A stretch of 64,000 bases of DNA from JBHENC01 sp051000345 (GTDB taxonomy: Bacteria; Acidobacteriota; Blastocatellia; Pyrinomonadales; Pyrinomonadaceae), in assembly GCA_051000345.1 (NCBI GenBank), contig JBPCOJ010000100.1, positions 1 to 64,000 on the forward strand, read 5' to 3'. A program made the position numbers and the translations under genes. This document shows positions 1-9,343 of the stretch, piece by piece. The notes below the pieces were generated by a model that searched no databases, was not told where the DNA came from, and saw only the letters and a list, made by a program, of their open reading frames with translations. Every line of letters starts with the position of its first letter. Position 1 is the first letter of the stretch.

Positions 1-31
1 GTTGTCAGCCATTGCAATTTCATTTTGTTGG

Positions 32-150
32 GTTGCCACGAGCTTCAGCGGGGGGAAGAGAGCTTTCACCCTTTTCGGTTTCAGCCGACCTTTTTTGGCT
101 AAAGCCGATTCGCTAGCTAACTGTGTCCACTAGCTGAAGCTAGTGGCAAC
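32..150. repeat. Long imperfect inverted repeat (REP/MITE-like)
   Basis: An 18-base arm at 32-49 (GTTGCCACGAGCTTCAGC) is the reverse complement of 133-150 with one mismatch. Between the arms, a second pair of complementary tracts around the TCGG..AGCC and GGCT..CCGA motifs (about 78-112) can form an inner stem with two mismatches. No coding frame of interest lies here. The layout resembles the non-autonomous palindromic elements found between genes, but only one copy with these arms was noticed in the window. It sits just downstream of folK, which reads towards it, so it could also act as a transcript-end structure. Confidence 0.5.
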
Positions 151-179
151 TGATAATTTGCAACCTGAATTGCTTGTCT

Positions 180-707
180 TCATCGCGCTTGCCAGCGCGT
201 GACGGCAGAGTGATCCGGCGTTGTGGCGAGTAATTCACCGATGGTTTTGTGAAGCGTCGGGTGCAAAAGATGCGGGGCGAGTTCGGCGAGCGGTGTGAGG
301 ACGAAGCGGCGCAGATGCAAGCGCGGGTGCGGGAGTTGCAGAAACTCCGTGTCGCTTTGCATGTCACCATAGAGCAGCAAATCTAAGTCGATGATGCGTG
401 CCGCGCCCCGAATGGTGTGTGCGTCGCGGCGGCGTCCGAGCGAGTATTCGACGCGCAGTAGTCTGGCGAGCAGTTGTTCGGGCGTGGGCAATATTGTGCC
501 GGAGAGTTCGGCGACCATGTTGAGAAAAAGAGGTTGGTCTATCACGTCTACGGGTTGCGTTTCGTAAACGGATGAGAGCCGCGCGACGTGTAGCCCTGCG
601 TTCATCATGCCGCGCACGGCGAGCAGCAGATTCCCCGCGCGGTCTCCCAAGTTAGAGCCGAGACAAACGTAAGCGATTTGGTTGTCGGCGATGGTTTCAG
701 TTGTCAC
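180..707 (-). CDS. folK: 2-amino-4-hydroxy-6-hydroxymethyldihydropteridine diphosphokinase
   Basis: This is HPPK, the cytosolic enzyme that transfers pyrophosphate from ATP to 6-hydroxymethyl-dihydropterin in folate synthesis. The 175-residue product has the usual family length. The N-terminal CLGSNLGDR (about residues 16-24) and the Mg/ATP-binding ARIIDLDLLLYG stretch (about 103-114) are the family signatures; the arginine-rich SLGRRRDAHTIR loop precedes the latter. The start is a GTG at 705-707; no ATG lies between it and the first conserved motif. No other folate gene is adjacent, so it looks like a stand-alone gene. The function call is secure from motifs; the exact start is less so. Confidence 0.93.
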   Translation of the reverse strand: MTTETIADNQIAYVCLGSNLGDRAGNLLLAVRGMMNAGLHVARLSSVYETQPVDVIDQPLFLNMVAELSGTILPTPEQLLARLLRVEYSLGRRRDAHTIRGAARIIDLDLLLYGDMQSDTEFLQLPHPRLHLRRFVLTPLAELAPHLLHPTLHKTIGELLATTPDHSAVTRWQAR

Positions 708-892
708 GATGGATAAATAAATCGAGCGGAAAAAAGCTGACGATCAAACATTCGATAGCGTAAACATGCGCTGCGAAGAGGCGAAAGCGCGGCATGTTCA
801 AACTGCGCTGTCTTGCGTCGCTGCCGCGTCTGGATTATACATGCAGGCAGTCCGCAAGTTACTTTTTCTGAAAGCGAAGCATCGTAATTCTC

Positions 893-2584
893 ATGTCACA
901 ACTCGGCACGCTTATCTGGTTAAAGTGGACGCTGTTTCGTAGCGCTATGAGGTCGCGCAAGGGAGCGGCGAATCGCGCGGCATCGCTGCTCGGAACTTTG
1001 GCGGCGCTCGGTTTGGCGCTGCTGGTGGCGGGCGGCCTCGGCGTGTTCGCTTACGTGTCTGTAAGCAACGACGGCGAAGAGGGAGCGACGCCCGCGCTGC
1101 TCGTATTGTTCGGCATTATGTCTTTCGTTTATTTGACGTGGATAACGCTGCCTTTGAATTTTGGCGGCGGCGGCGCGTTCGATCCCGGACGATTGCTGCT
1201 TTACCCGATCAGCTTAAGGAAACTTTTTGCGATTGATTTGTTGAGCGAGCTTACTTCGTTGGCTTCGATTTTCGCCGTGCCGGTCGTCTTCGCCGTCTCG
1301 CTCGGCGCAGGACTCGCCAGCGGAAATGTTTTGCCTGCGCTCGTCTGCGCCGTGTGCGCGAGCGTGCTCGGCGTGGCGCTCTCGAAAACGATTGCGACGC
1401 TCGTCGGCTTTTTAATGCAGCGCAAGCGAACGCGCGGCGAAGCTTTGATTGCGATTATCGGCTGCGTCGGCGGACTTGCGGGCGCAGTGCTCGGCCCGCT
1501 TTTTCAGCGCATGGCAATGCAGAATTTTGCCAGCCACATAGAACTCCCGCAAGCCTTGCGCTTGACGCCGCCCGGCGCTGTCGCCGTCGCGCTCACGGAA
1601 GGCTTGCGTCCCGGCAATGCTGCGACGCTGTGGCTCTCGCTTCTTCTTGTCATCGTCTATACGTCGCTCGTGGTACTGATTTGTTACCGCGTCGCGTTGC
1701 GCATCGCGGACAGCGGCGGAAAGGCAAAAGGCTCGGCGAAGCGCAGCGGCTCGATTGCCAAAAGCGTCGAAGCGAACGCGCACACAGGCGGCTGGCAAGT
1801 TCCTTTTCTTCCGCCGCCGCTTGCCGCTATCGTCGGCAAGGAATTGCGTTATCTGGTACGCAATCCGCAAGTGCGCACGCTCTTGTTAATGGCTCCCGTG
1901 TTTTCCGTCGTGTTCATTTTCGCTTACGCAAGCAAGAGCCTCACGCATGGCACGCCATCGTCAGGGTTTCGTTTGTATGCGGAAGGAAGCCTCGCCGCGC
2001 TGGTCACACTGTATGTTTTTATGTTCATGTCAGGGCTTACGACAAACATCTTCGGTTACGACGGTGCGGGAATGCGCTCTCTCGTACTCGCGCCGGTTGA
2101 GCGGCGCACCATCCTGCTCGGTAAAAACATTGCGATGACAATGCTGTGCTTCGTGATGGTCTCGGCGGGACTTTTATTGAGCGAGATTCTGTTTCGTTAT
2201 TTATCGCTCGAGGCCGTCGGGTTCGCCGTGCTGTGCTTCGTCATCTTCGCCACAGGCTTTGCGCTCGCAGGGAATTGGCTTTCGATGCGCCATCCGCAGC
2301 GCGTTGAAATGGGCAAACGCATCGCGCGTTCGGGCGTCGCGGGAATAATGGTTATGGTGTTTATGTTTTGCGGCGCGCTCGTGCCTGCCATCGCCGTCGC
2401 CGCCGCTTACTTCGCCGAAAGCCTGCTTCTCAAATATGTTATACTCATCGCGTTTGCGGGCGGCAGTTTGATGCTTTACCGATTGCTCATCACAAAACAG
2501 GGACGCGCTTTGCATGAACAGGAATTAGAGATTCTCGAAGCGGTCACGGGGCGAAGCAGCGATGACAGCCGCGTGCTGGGCTAA
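893..2584 (+). CDS. ABC-2 type exporter permease-like membrane protein
   Basis: A 563-residue polytopic membrane protein. Hydrophobic segments occur at about residues 30-55, 68-90, 112-175, 185-205, 240-265 and then, after a charged cytoplasmic loop (about 275-310), in a second block at 328-350, 365-390, 415-440, 445-465, 480-535. The KELRYLVRNPQVRTLLL stretch before the second block is typical of the cytoplasmic entry helix of ABC-2 permeases, in which two half units can be fused. No ATPase gene is next to it, so the partner must be encoded elsewhere. The substrate cannot be told from sequence. The ATG has no clear Shine-Dalgarno. It could be an orphan exporter subunit of the acidobacterial type. 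Confidence 0.6.
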   Translation: MSQLGTLIWLKWTLFRSAMRSRKGAANRAASLLGTLAALGLALLVAGGLGVFAYVSVSNDGEEGATPALLVLFGIMSFVYLTWITLPLNFGGGGAFDPGRLLLYPISLRKLFAIDLLSELTSLASIFAVPVVFAVSLGAGLASGNVLPALVCAVCASVLGVALSKTIATLVGFLMQRKRTRGEALIAIIGCVGGLAGAVLGPLFQRMAMQNFASHIELPQALRLTPPGAVAVALTEGLRPGNAATLWLSLLLVIVYTSLVVLICYRVALRIADSGGKAKGSAKRSGSIAKSVEANAHTGGWQVPFLPPPLAAIVGKELRYLVRNPQVRTLLLMAPVFSVVFIFAYASKSLTHGTPSSGFRLYAEGSLAALVTLYVFMFMSGLTTNIFGYDGAGMRSLVLAPVERRTILLGKNIAMTMLCFVMVSAGLLLSEILFRYLSLEAVGFAVLCFVIFATGFALAGNWLSMRHPQRVEMGKRIARSGVAGIMVMVFMFCGALVPAIAVAAAYFAESLLLKYVILIAFAGGSLMLYRLLITKQGRALHEQELEILEAVTGRSSDDSRVLG

Positions 2585-2700
2585 AGCAATTCGCAACAAA
2601 ATTTAATTTGAATCCAGCGATGTACGGCGCGCATCTTTCGTTAGAGACGAATCGCCGAAGCATCCGGGCGGGATGGACGCTGGGCTCCGTCAAGACACAA

Positions 2701-4023
2701 ATGGCTCGCCGAAAATTTCGCAACAGCCAGCGGCATGATTCCGCTCCGCCACGTTCCTTTGATGAGTACGTTTTCTCTTCGCCCACGCCGCAGACTTCGC
2801 GCGACGAATTGATGCGCCTCGTGCGCGGCGGCGAAGATACCTTCCTCGAACTCAAAGTCAAACTCTCGAACACGGAAAAAATCGCGCAGGAGATCGTCGC
2901 GCTCGCCAACACGGGCGGCGGCACAATGGTCTTCGGCGTCAACGATCAACTGCGCGTCGAAGGCCTTGACGATTCCGACGATGTGCAGGAAGAAATCGTG
3001 CGTATCTGCCGCGAAGAAATTTATCCTTCGCTCGTGCCGTACATTGACCGCATCGCGTTCGACAACGGACGCCGCATCGTCGCGCTCGACATAGAAGGCA
3101 AGCGCCGCCCGTACCGCACGCGCGACGGGCGTTATTACATACGCATCGGCTCGGAAAAACGTGAAGCGACGCGTGAAGAATTGTCCGCGTTAATGGATGA
3201 AGCGCGCCCGCTCCGCTTTGAAAACGTGCCCGTGCCGGGCGCGCTGATCGATGACATAGACGAAGCTCATTTGTGGAGTTTCGCGCGCTTTTTCGAGGGC
3301 GATGCGCTCGAAGAAAAAAGCATCGTGAATTATCCGACGGGCGAACTGCTGGAGCGCGATTTGTTGCTTGCGGCGAACGACGGAAACCGTTTCGCGCCGA
3401 CTGTCGCAGGACTTCTGCTGTTCGGGCGCGACGAGCGCGTTGCGGAACTTTTGCCGCGCGCTTCCATCACCGCGACGCGCTTCGCCGGAGACACTGTGCA
3501 GTCGCCTATAATTGAGCGCGTGCATCTCACTGGCAATCTCTTTACGCTTTACGAAGCGACGCTGCGTTTCGTCGCGCGTTACTGCGATTTGTGGAAGGCG
3601 CGCCCGCGCAGTTTTCCCGGAAGCACTGCCGACGATGCGGTGTTGGAAGGCATTGCCGCGCCGCGCGCTAATTACGCTGACGGTGTGATTCGTGAAGCCG
3701 TTGCGAACGCGCTCGCGCATAGAGATTTGGCGCTGCGCGATCATTTGACCAGACTGTATATTTTTGACCGCGCGATAGAGATTATTAATTCGCGCCGGAC
3801 AAACGGATTTGCGCCCGTTGCGCTAAAGGCGATTCGCTACGGCGTGCCGCAGAGCATCAATCCGCAATTGAAAGCGATGCTTGCCAGTTCTGCTTACGGA
3901 TTGCCAGATTTGCCGCGCGGCGGGCTGTCCGTGCTGTTGCGCGAGGCGCGTGCATTCTCCGGCAAGCGCGCGGAGATACACGCCTTCAATGATGAATTTC
4001 GTTTGCGTCTGCACGGAGTTTGA
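2701..4023 (+). CDS. AlbA_2 / RecG-like ATP-binding domain protein (Schlafen-related)
   Basis: The protein contains an AlbA_2 (Schlafen AlbA-like) domain at about residues 42-160 from this start: ED[TS]FLELK followed by IVALANTGGGTMVFGV, the hallmark FK..LANT.GG arrangement. A C-terminal half with REAVANALAHRD resembles the HATPase_c_4 region of the RecG-like transcriptional regulator group. Such proteins are usually annotated as putative DNA-binding or ATP-binding regulators; no biochemical role can be assigned here. Other in-frame starts exist at 2608 (TTG) and 2620 (ATG), which would add about 30 basic residues of low conservation; 2701 is a choice, not a proof. It follows the permease gene by about 100 bases and ends at a strong terminator. 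Confidence 0.7.
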   Translation: MARRKFRNSQRHDSAPPRSFDEYVFSSPTPQTSRDELMRLVRGGEDTFLELKVKLSNTEKIAQEIVALANTGGGTMVFGVNDQLRVEGLDDSDDVQEEIVRICREEIYPSLVPYIDRIAFDNGRRIVALDIEGKRRPYRTRDGRYYIRIGSEKREATREELSALMDEARPLRFENVPVPGALIDDIDEAHLWSFARFFEGDALEEKSIVNYPTGELLERDLLLAANDGNRFAPTVAGLLLFGRDERVAELLPRASITATRFAGDTVQSPIIERVHLTGNLFTLYEATLRFVARYCDLWKARPRSFPGSTADDAVLEGIAAPRANYADGVIREAVANALAHRDLALRDHLTRLYIFDRAIEIINSRRTNGFAPVALKAIRYGVPQSINPQLKAMLASSAYGLPDLPRGGLSVLLREARAFSGKRAEIHAFNDEFRLRLHGV

Positions 4024-4074
4024 GCAGGGGTAGAAACAAACGAACCGTTAGCACTATTGTTCACGGACTTCAGC

Positions 4075-4115
4075 AAAAAAAAGAGAGAAGACGCACATTG
4101 TCTTCTCTCTTTTTT
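4075..4115. terminator. Bidirectional intrinsic terminator
   Basis: A perfect 12-bp stem (4081-4092 AAGAGAGAAGAC with 4100-4111) and a 7-base loop are flanked by an A-run on the left and a T-run on the right. The structure therefore works for the AlbA_2 gene arriving from the left and the VWFA gene arriving from the right, which converge here. Confidence 0.93.
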
Positions 4116-4138
4116 GCATAAAAGCGTGAGTTGATTGT

Positions 4139-5380
4139 TTAGCTTTTCGGCGCGTTGTAGAACGGGCGGCTTTTAACGACGAACTCCTTATCGTCAGGCT
4201 TGCCGTCGCCGTCCACATCGACTTTGACGAGGAGTTTATGTTGTTTGCCGTCGCGCTTGTCGCCGGGATTAAAGCCGAGGCTGTATTGATTGCGCAGCAG
4301 CGCATTGATCGAACCAAGCACACTCGGCAATTCGCCCTCGAACGTAACGGGGAAGTATTCGCCGCCTGTTTCCTTCGCAAAAGTTTTAAGCGCATTCTGT
4401 GCCTGTAAAAAAGTCAATCTGCCGGGCTGTCCGAGCAAGCCGTCGGTCGCGCCTAGTTCGTCGCCGTATTTTTTGAAAAAGAGATTTCCGGTGCCGATGA
4501 TATAAATGGGAACACCGGCATTTTGTGCGACTTTGCGCGCTTGATCGTAGTTGATCTTGCTGAACGTATCGATGCCGGAGCAAACCAGTATCATCGCTGT
4601 GCGGCGGCCTTTCAAAGATGACAATCCCGCGTAATCGGATTTTTCCGTTTTAGAGTTTTCCAGCACTACGGAATCGCCGCGCCCGCCGACGAGCGTGAAT
4701 TTCAGCGCGTCGAATAAATTGGCTTCGCGCGAGGCCGGATAATTTCTGAGCAAAAGGTCTATCACTTGCCGTATGCGCGTCGGATCATTCGTGAAATCGG
4801 TGAGCGGAGTCGGGCGCATGTCGTATGCGACGACGGACACGAAATCCTCGGGCGGCTTTACGAACTGCGACAGAAACAGCACCATCGGGCGCAAGACTTC
4901 ATAGCGCTGCGGGCTAAATTGATCGCCGGAATAGCTTTCCAGTAACTTGCTGTATTCGAGCAGCATCGTGACGGTGATCGGCGCTTCGGGCGTGGAAAAG
5001 TTGGTAATGTCGCGTCGTTCGCCGTCCTCGAACAAAGTGAAGTTTTCTTTTTTGAGGCCGGTGATAACCTTACCCGTCTTTTTGTTGTAAACCACCGCAT
5101 CGACGTTGACGAGCGAGGAAGTGATCGTAATCGTTTCGGCTTCCTGCGGCTTGTTGATAACGTCCTGCGGCGTTTCTTCGTCCTTACTGCTGCTGCTATC
5201 GCCCTGTTTGGTTTCATCCGGGCGTTTGTTCTTTTTCTGCTGTGTCGCGGGCGGCTGGCGGCGCGACTGCGCGAAAACTTTGAAGGCGTCCGGCTCTATT
5301 ATTTGCCCGAACAAAACAAACGCGATGAAAGAGTGTAGAGAGACGCGTAGAAGGCGGCGCGGCGAGATTCTGATTTTCAT
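4139..5380 (-). CDS. VWFA-related domain protein (acidobacterial type)
   Basis: A 413-residue exported protein with a single N-terminal hydrophobic segment (about residues 12-35) and a low-complexity charged linker (about 38-75). From about residue 85 the sequence LVNVDAVVYNKKTGKVITGL followed by FTLFEDGERRDITNF matches the VWFA-related Acidobacteria domain group. The fold usually binds metal at a MIDAS site and mediates protein contacts; the role here is unknown. The start ATG at 5380 precedes the signal segment directly. The gene stands alone with a terminator behind it. The presence of this family is one of the arguments for an acidobacterial host. Confidence 0.8.
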   Translation of the reverse strand: MKIRISPRRLLRVSLHSFIAFVLFGQIIEPDAFKVFAQSRRQPPATQQKKNKRPDETKQGDSSSSKDEETPQDVINKPQEAETITITSSLVNVDAVVYNKKTGKVITGLKKENFTLFEDGERRDITNFSTPEAPITVTMLLEYSKLLESYSGDQFSPQRYEVLRPMVLFLSQFVKPPEDFVSVVAYDMRPTPLTDFTNDPTRIRQVIDLLLRNYPASREANLFDALKFTLVGGRGDSVVLENSKTEKSDYAGLSSLKGRRTAMILVCSGIDTFSKINYDQARKVAQNAGVPIYIIGTGNLFFKKYGDELGATDGLLGQPGRLTFLQAQNALKTFAKETGGEYFPVTFEGELPSVLGSINALLRNQYSLGFNPGDKRDGKQHKLLVKVDVDGDGKPDDKEFVVKSRPFYNAPKS

Positions 5381-5578
5381 GCGGTGATACCTTGGGAAGC
5401 GAAAAACAATGACAAGGAAAGAATCGACGGGCGCGCGTGCTTGCTTAAATCTCTTGCGCCATCGTCAGCGCGCCGTCAAGCCTTACAACTTTTTACCGAA
5501 TCTGTTTTTATGATGCGCCGCCTTCTCTATCCGTTCGCCCGTCGGGTAAATGACAAGCTGTCAATCGCAGACAATCTA

Positions 5579-6445
5579 TTAAGGCGCGGTTGTCGATGCG
5601 CCCGTCGTGGCTTCGGCTTCGATAACGACATCGTATGTCCCCGAATTGTCCGTCAGATTGCCTTCGTTGACGCCTAGGAAAAGCACTCCTTCGCGTTGCG
5701 CCGTGAATTCGCGGCTGCGCCCGACGGTAATAAAATCGTCGTTGTTGTCGCCGACGACGGCGATCAAGACGCCCGTCGGTTCATTGCGCATTAGCTTGTC
5801 GCGGTCTGGCAAGGTCGGCAATCCGGCGGGCGTCGAATAGCGTCCCTGTCCGAGCGAGACGCGGCCTGATGCGTTGATGCGAATGCGCTGCCCGCGTCGC
5901 ACGACAAGCCCGCTGTTCGTCCAGCCGTTCGTCGAGTTGTCTGCGCGCACGCGCGTGTTGATTTGAAAGAAGGTCGGCGCGCCCTGCGTTCTCGACGGCA
6001 GAGTAGTGACACGCTCATCTTGCTGCTGCTGTGCTGTGTTCCCGTTTGTGCCGGTGTCCGAAGGAAATGTGTTGCCGCCCTGCCGCACAGTCGTCGTTGT
6101 TTGTGTGGTCGTGGTGTTCGATCCCGTATTATTGTTGCCGGTATTCGCGTCGTTGCCCGCAGCATTATCGTTGCCGTTGCCACGCGCATCAGCCGCCGTC
6201 GAATCGAATTCGATGCTGTCAACGTCTTCCATATAAAGCGTAATGCGGCTGCGGCGTCCGCGCGTCCCCGCGCCGATCAGCACTGTAAATTGTTGGTCGC
6301 GGAAGCCGACGATTTCGCCGCGAATCACCGAGCCGTCCTTCAAACGAATCGTGTCCGCGAAAATTGTCGCAGTGCCGAAACACGCGATGAGCAAAAGGCT
6401 CGCCAGCGTCTTGACTATGTAATTGCTATATGTTTTGAATGTCAT
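5579..6445 (-). CDS. Secreted protein with LecA/PA-IL-like C-terminal domain
   Basis: The 288-residue product starts at an ATG preceded by a good AGAGGAG; an upstream in-frame start would add 29 residues without support. Residues 1-31 are a signal peptide. Residues about 32-85 (DTIRLKDGSVIRGEIVGF ... MEDVDSIEFD) resemble the small beta domain often seen as LKDG.V..G.I in acidobacterial and planctomycetal secreted proteins. A Thr/Gln/Asn-rich linker (about 90-150) follows. The last 120 residues, with RADNSTNGWTNSGLVVRRGQ, SGRVSLG, a PAG motif and GVNEGN...DNSGTYDV, look like the PA-IL lectin-type beta sandwich, which in LecA binds calcium and galactose. Ligand binding here is inference. Confidence 0.6.
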   Translation of the reverse strand: MTFKTYSNYIVKTLASLLLIACFGTATIFADTIRLKDGSVIRGEIVGFRDQQFTVLIGAGTRGRRSRITLYMEDVDSIEFDSTAADARGNGNDNAAGNDANTGNNNTGSNTTTTQTTTTVRQGGNTFPSDTGTNGNTAQQQQDERVTTLPSRTQGAPTFFQINTRVRADNSTNGWTNSGLVVRRGQRIRINASGRVSLGQGRYSTPAGLPTLPDRDKLMRNEPTGVLIAVVGDNNDDFITVGRSREFTAQREGVLFLGVNEGNLTDNSGTYDVVIEAEATTGASTTAP

Positions 6446-6630
6446 AAATCTCCTCTGAAATGAAAAACTTTTGATAACGGAAGAGCGCAACTTGAGATTT
6501 AGCAAAGAGCGCGCTTGTTTTGCAAGCCGCAACGCACATGCGCGCTCTTTGCCGTATACGCGGCGGCAAACAGCGCGGGCGGTTTTTAATCGCTGGGAGT
6601 TTTCTGCTCTGGCAACGATGATACGCGAAT

Positions 6631-7308
6631 ATGTACTCTAAAGCGATTATGACGCACAGCAAATTTAGTTTGATATATATGTCGCTCATCGGCATCCTCG
6701 CGGCTTTTCCTTTTCCGGCGAAGGAGTCTTTACGCAGCACGGAAACCAATCTTACGGCACAGACGGGAACTAGCCGCGCTGCCGTAATAGAAATTCAACA
6801 GCAGGGCAAGAACAATATGGGCGCAGTCAAGGTCTATGACGCGCGGCGTGATACGCTCGTCAACGTGAATGATGCCGCGCCTGCGCCGCCGCTTGCAGCC
6901 GACGGCACATGGATCAACTCCGAACCGCTGATGCTCGAAGCCTTGCATGGGCGCGTCGTGCTGCTGGACTTCTGGAGCTACCGCTGCCCGTATTGCCGCA
7001 ACGCTTTGCCGGAACTTAGTCGGCTCGATGCGCGTTTTCGCAAACGCGGCCTGACAGTTATCGGGATTCACTCGCCGATGATGGAAAGCGATAAAGTTCT
7101 CGGAAACGTCCGCGCGCAAGTGAATGCACTCGGCGTGCGTTACGCGGTCGTAACGGATAACGGGCATCGATTGTGGGACGCCTTCGAGATGGAAGCATGG
7201 CCTACCGTTGTGCTGCTCGACAAAGCGGGACACATACGCTTCACGCACGTCGGCGAAGGCATGTATAAGGAAACAGAAGACGCGATTAAAAAATTGCTCG
7301 CCGAGTAA
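6631..7308 (+). CDS. TlpA/redoxin-family thiol protein
   Basis: A 225-residue exported thioredoxin-fold protein. A hydrophobic N-terminal segment (about residues 11-30) is followed by a linker and a redoxin domain from about residue 85. The active site is FWSYRCPYCRNALPEL, a CPYC rather than the CGPC of thioredoxin, and the cis-proline motif is EAWPTVVLLD. It lies four bases before the PQQ-propeller gene and in the same direction, so the two are very likely cotranscribed. An ATG six codons inside is an alternative start; neither has a clear ribosome site. A periplasmic thiol oxidoreductase is likely, the client is unknown. Confidence 0.75.
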   Translation: MYSKAIMTHSKFSLIYMSLIGILAAFPFPAKESLRSTETNLTAQTGTSRAAVIEIQQQGKNNMGAVKVYDARRDTLVNVNDAAPAPPLAADGTWINSEPLMLEALHGRVVLLDFWSYRCPYCRNALPELSRLDARFRKRGLTVIGIHSPMMESDKVLGNVRAQVNALGVRYAVVTDNGHRLWDAFEMEAWPTVVLLDKAGHIRFTHVGEGMYKETEDAIKKLLAE

Positions 7309-7312
7309 ATAA

Positions 7313-9343
7313 ATGTCGATTCATTCGTTGAAGATGAAAACCAAACGGCGCACCGCCATGCTAGCGGCGGCGAGCTGTTTGATACTCTGCGCTTTTGCAT
7401 TTACTGCCGCTGCCGTGCGCGCCGACGTAGCGTTAGCATGGGCGGCGAAGCTAGACCGTCCCGCGCTCTTTTATCAAATGACGGAACTCGGCGTGTTAAT
7501 CGTCGGCACGGAAAAATCCTTGTACGCGATTGACGGTGCGAGCGGCGAAATCCTTTGGCGGCGCAAGGACGCGCGGCTCGACGAAACGGATGTCGCCGCC
7601 GTTCCCGGCACAGACATCATGCTGCTTTGTTTTCAAAAAGGTGATCGCACGCGAGTCGAAGCGACGGACATACTGACGGGCGATCCGGTCTGGCAAACAG
7701 ACAAAGTGCGCGGCAGCGTCATGCAAATGGCGGTTGATAAAAATGTTGATAACAACGGGGGTCTGCTTGCCGCCACTTTCGTGCGCGATGCGAGGGGGCG
7801 TGCGCGCGAAGGCTTCAAGCGCAAGCCCGTCGTACACGTTTTCGATCTTGCGACAGGCGACGAGCGTTGGAAGCGAGAGTTGTCAACGGACATCGAAATG
7901 ATGCCCGCGCGCTGGAGCGAAAGGGAAGCAGACGAAACTGATTACACGCTCGACAATTATCACCCGCCGCTTTTTCTCGACCACAGGCTTTATGTTTTCT
8001 ACGAAGGCTTTACTTCCTTCGATGCCGAAACAGGCAAGCAGCAATCGCGCGAGCGTTTCCGCGTCAACGAAGAAGGCCTCGCGCTCACGGAAGCCGATCC
8101 GGTAGTGGGCGATCAATTCGTTTACGCTTCGGGGCGCGGGCATGTGCGTGCGCTGTCGCGCGAAACCGGAGAGATTGCTTGGGAAGCGAAGGATTTGGGC
8201 GAGACGCCGGAATTGATTCTCGCGGGCGATGTTTTGTACGCGAGAACGGGCGGGCAATTCACGCGCCTGCGCGACGGCGAAACAATCGAGCGCGGGCCTT
8301 ACGGCGTCAGCGCCATCGACGCACAGACAGGCAAGATTCTCTGGCGCTACAAAGGCGCAGACAAGGGCATCACCAACTTCGCGTTGCCCGATCCCGCGAC
8401 TGTCCTTGTGGCAGACCGCGACGACCTTATCAGCCTCGACGCGCAGAGCGGAAAACGCCGCGCCAAGATTTCGCACAAAATCGACAACGCCGCTTTTCTT
8501 CTTCTCAACGAGCGCAATCAGGCTGTCGTCGGCGGGCGCAACGAACTCGCCGCCTTCGATACTATCAACATGAATGAAAGAGGCAGCATCGGCAACGTCT
8601 GGCGTGCGAGACACAATCCGCCCGGGCGCGGAATTTTGCGTATCACGACGGCGATTGCCTTACGCGCTGCCTCCGTTTATTTTCGCTACGGCAACGCGGC
8701 GACATCCGCTTTTCGCGGCGTGCGATTGGCGCAGGCAGCCGCCACCGGATTGCGCTGGTCTGGCGGGCTGGAAGCTGCGCGCGCCGCTTTGCCGAATTTG
8801 CAGACGCTTGCGACAAGCGCGGCGCAGCGACAACTCACCGCGCAGTTCACATCCTTCGGCGCGCTCGCGCGCGTGCGGCAAGCAGCGGGAACCGCGTCTT
8901 CAATTTCATCTGCCGCGTCTTCGATTCCAAACGCTGTGCCGACGGCTTCGGCGATTCGCTCGCGCGTGACATCCGGCATCGCGCGCCGTGCCGCTTCCGC
9001 CGCGCGCCCGTCAGCGGCGAATGTGGAAGAACGCTTGCTTGACCGGCTCGATCCGGCGCAGCAGCTCGACAGGCTTTCGGCGTATCTCTTGCGCCGTCGC
9101 AGGCTCGCCGCACTGCGCGGCTCATACATGTATTTCTACACGGATTTAACGGGGCGCGCGGGCGGCGGGCGCGGGCTTGCTGGCGTCAACGTCAACACAG
9201 GCCGTACCGAACGCGCGATACGGGTCAGCGATCCCGATTCATTCTTTATCGCCGACGAAGCCACCAATCTGCTTTACACCGCCGACGGCAATCAACTGCG
9301 CGCATACATGAGCGTTGATTCGTATGAATCTGAAAGAAATTGA
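7313..9343 (+). CDS. PQQ-binding-like beta-propeller repeat protein
   Basis: A 676-residue secreted protein with a signal peptide ending near residue 37 (after ADVA). Residues about 55-430 contain repeated blades of the form IDGASGEILWR, DILTGDPVWQ, DLATGDERWKRE, RETGEIAWEAK, DAQTGKILWRYK, the tryptophan-docking pattern of PQQ/BamB-type propellers. No catalytic quinoprotein motif is visible, so a scaffold or sensor role is more likely than a dehydrogenase. Residues about 470-590 are unusually rich in Ala, Ser and Arg and may be a flexible or helical insertion. The C-terminus returns to a blade-like sequence. It follows the TlpA-like gene closely and overlaps the next gene by 20 bases. Confidence 0.75.
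   Translation: MSIHSLKMKTKRRTAMLAAASCLILCAFAFTAAAVRADVALAWAAKLDRPALFYQMTELGVLIVGTEKSLYAIDGASGEILWRRKDARLDETDVAAVPGTDIMLLCFQKGDRTRVEATDILTGDPVWQTDKVRGSVMQMAVDKNVDNNGGLLAATFVRDARGRAREGFKRKPVVHVFDLATGDERWKRELSTDIEMMPARWSEREADETDYTLDNYHPPLFLDHRLYVFYEGFTSFDAETGKQQSRERFRVNEEGLALTEADPVVGDQFVYASGRGHVRALSRETGEIAWEAKDLGETPELILAGDVLYARTGGQFTRLRDGETIERGPYGVSAIDAQTGKILWRYKGADKGITNFALPDPATVLVADRDDLISLDAQSGKRRAKISHKIDNAAFLLLNERNQAVVGGRNELAAFDTINMNERGSIGNVWRARHNPPGRGILRITTAIALRAASVYFRYGNAATSAFRGVRLAQAAATGLRWSGGLEAARAALPNLQTLATSAAQRQLTAQFTSFGALARVRQAAGTASSISSAASSIPNAVPTASAIRSRVTSGIARRAASAARPSAANVEERLLDRLDPAQQLDRLSAYLLRRRRLAALRGSYMYFYTDLTGRAGGGRGLAGVNVNTGRTERAIRVSDPDSFFIADEATNLLYTADGNQLRAYMSVDSYESERN

Noticed and set aside
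1354..2100. A 248-codon frame inside the ABC permease gene
   Set aside because: It is Arg/Ala-rich with no motif and lies in another frame of a gene with clear membrane segments.
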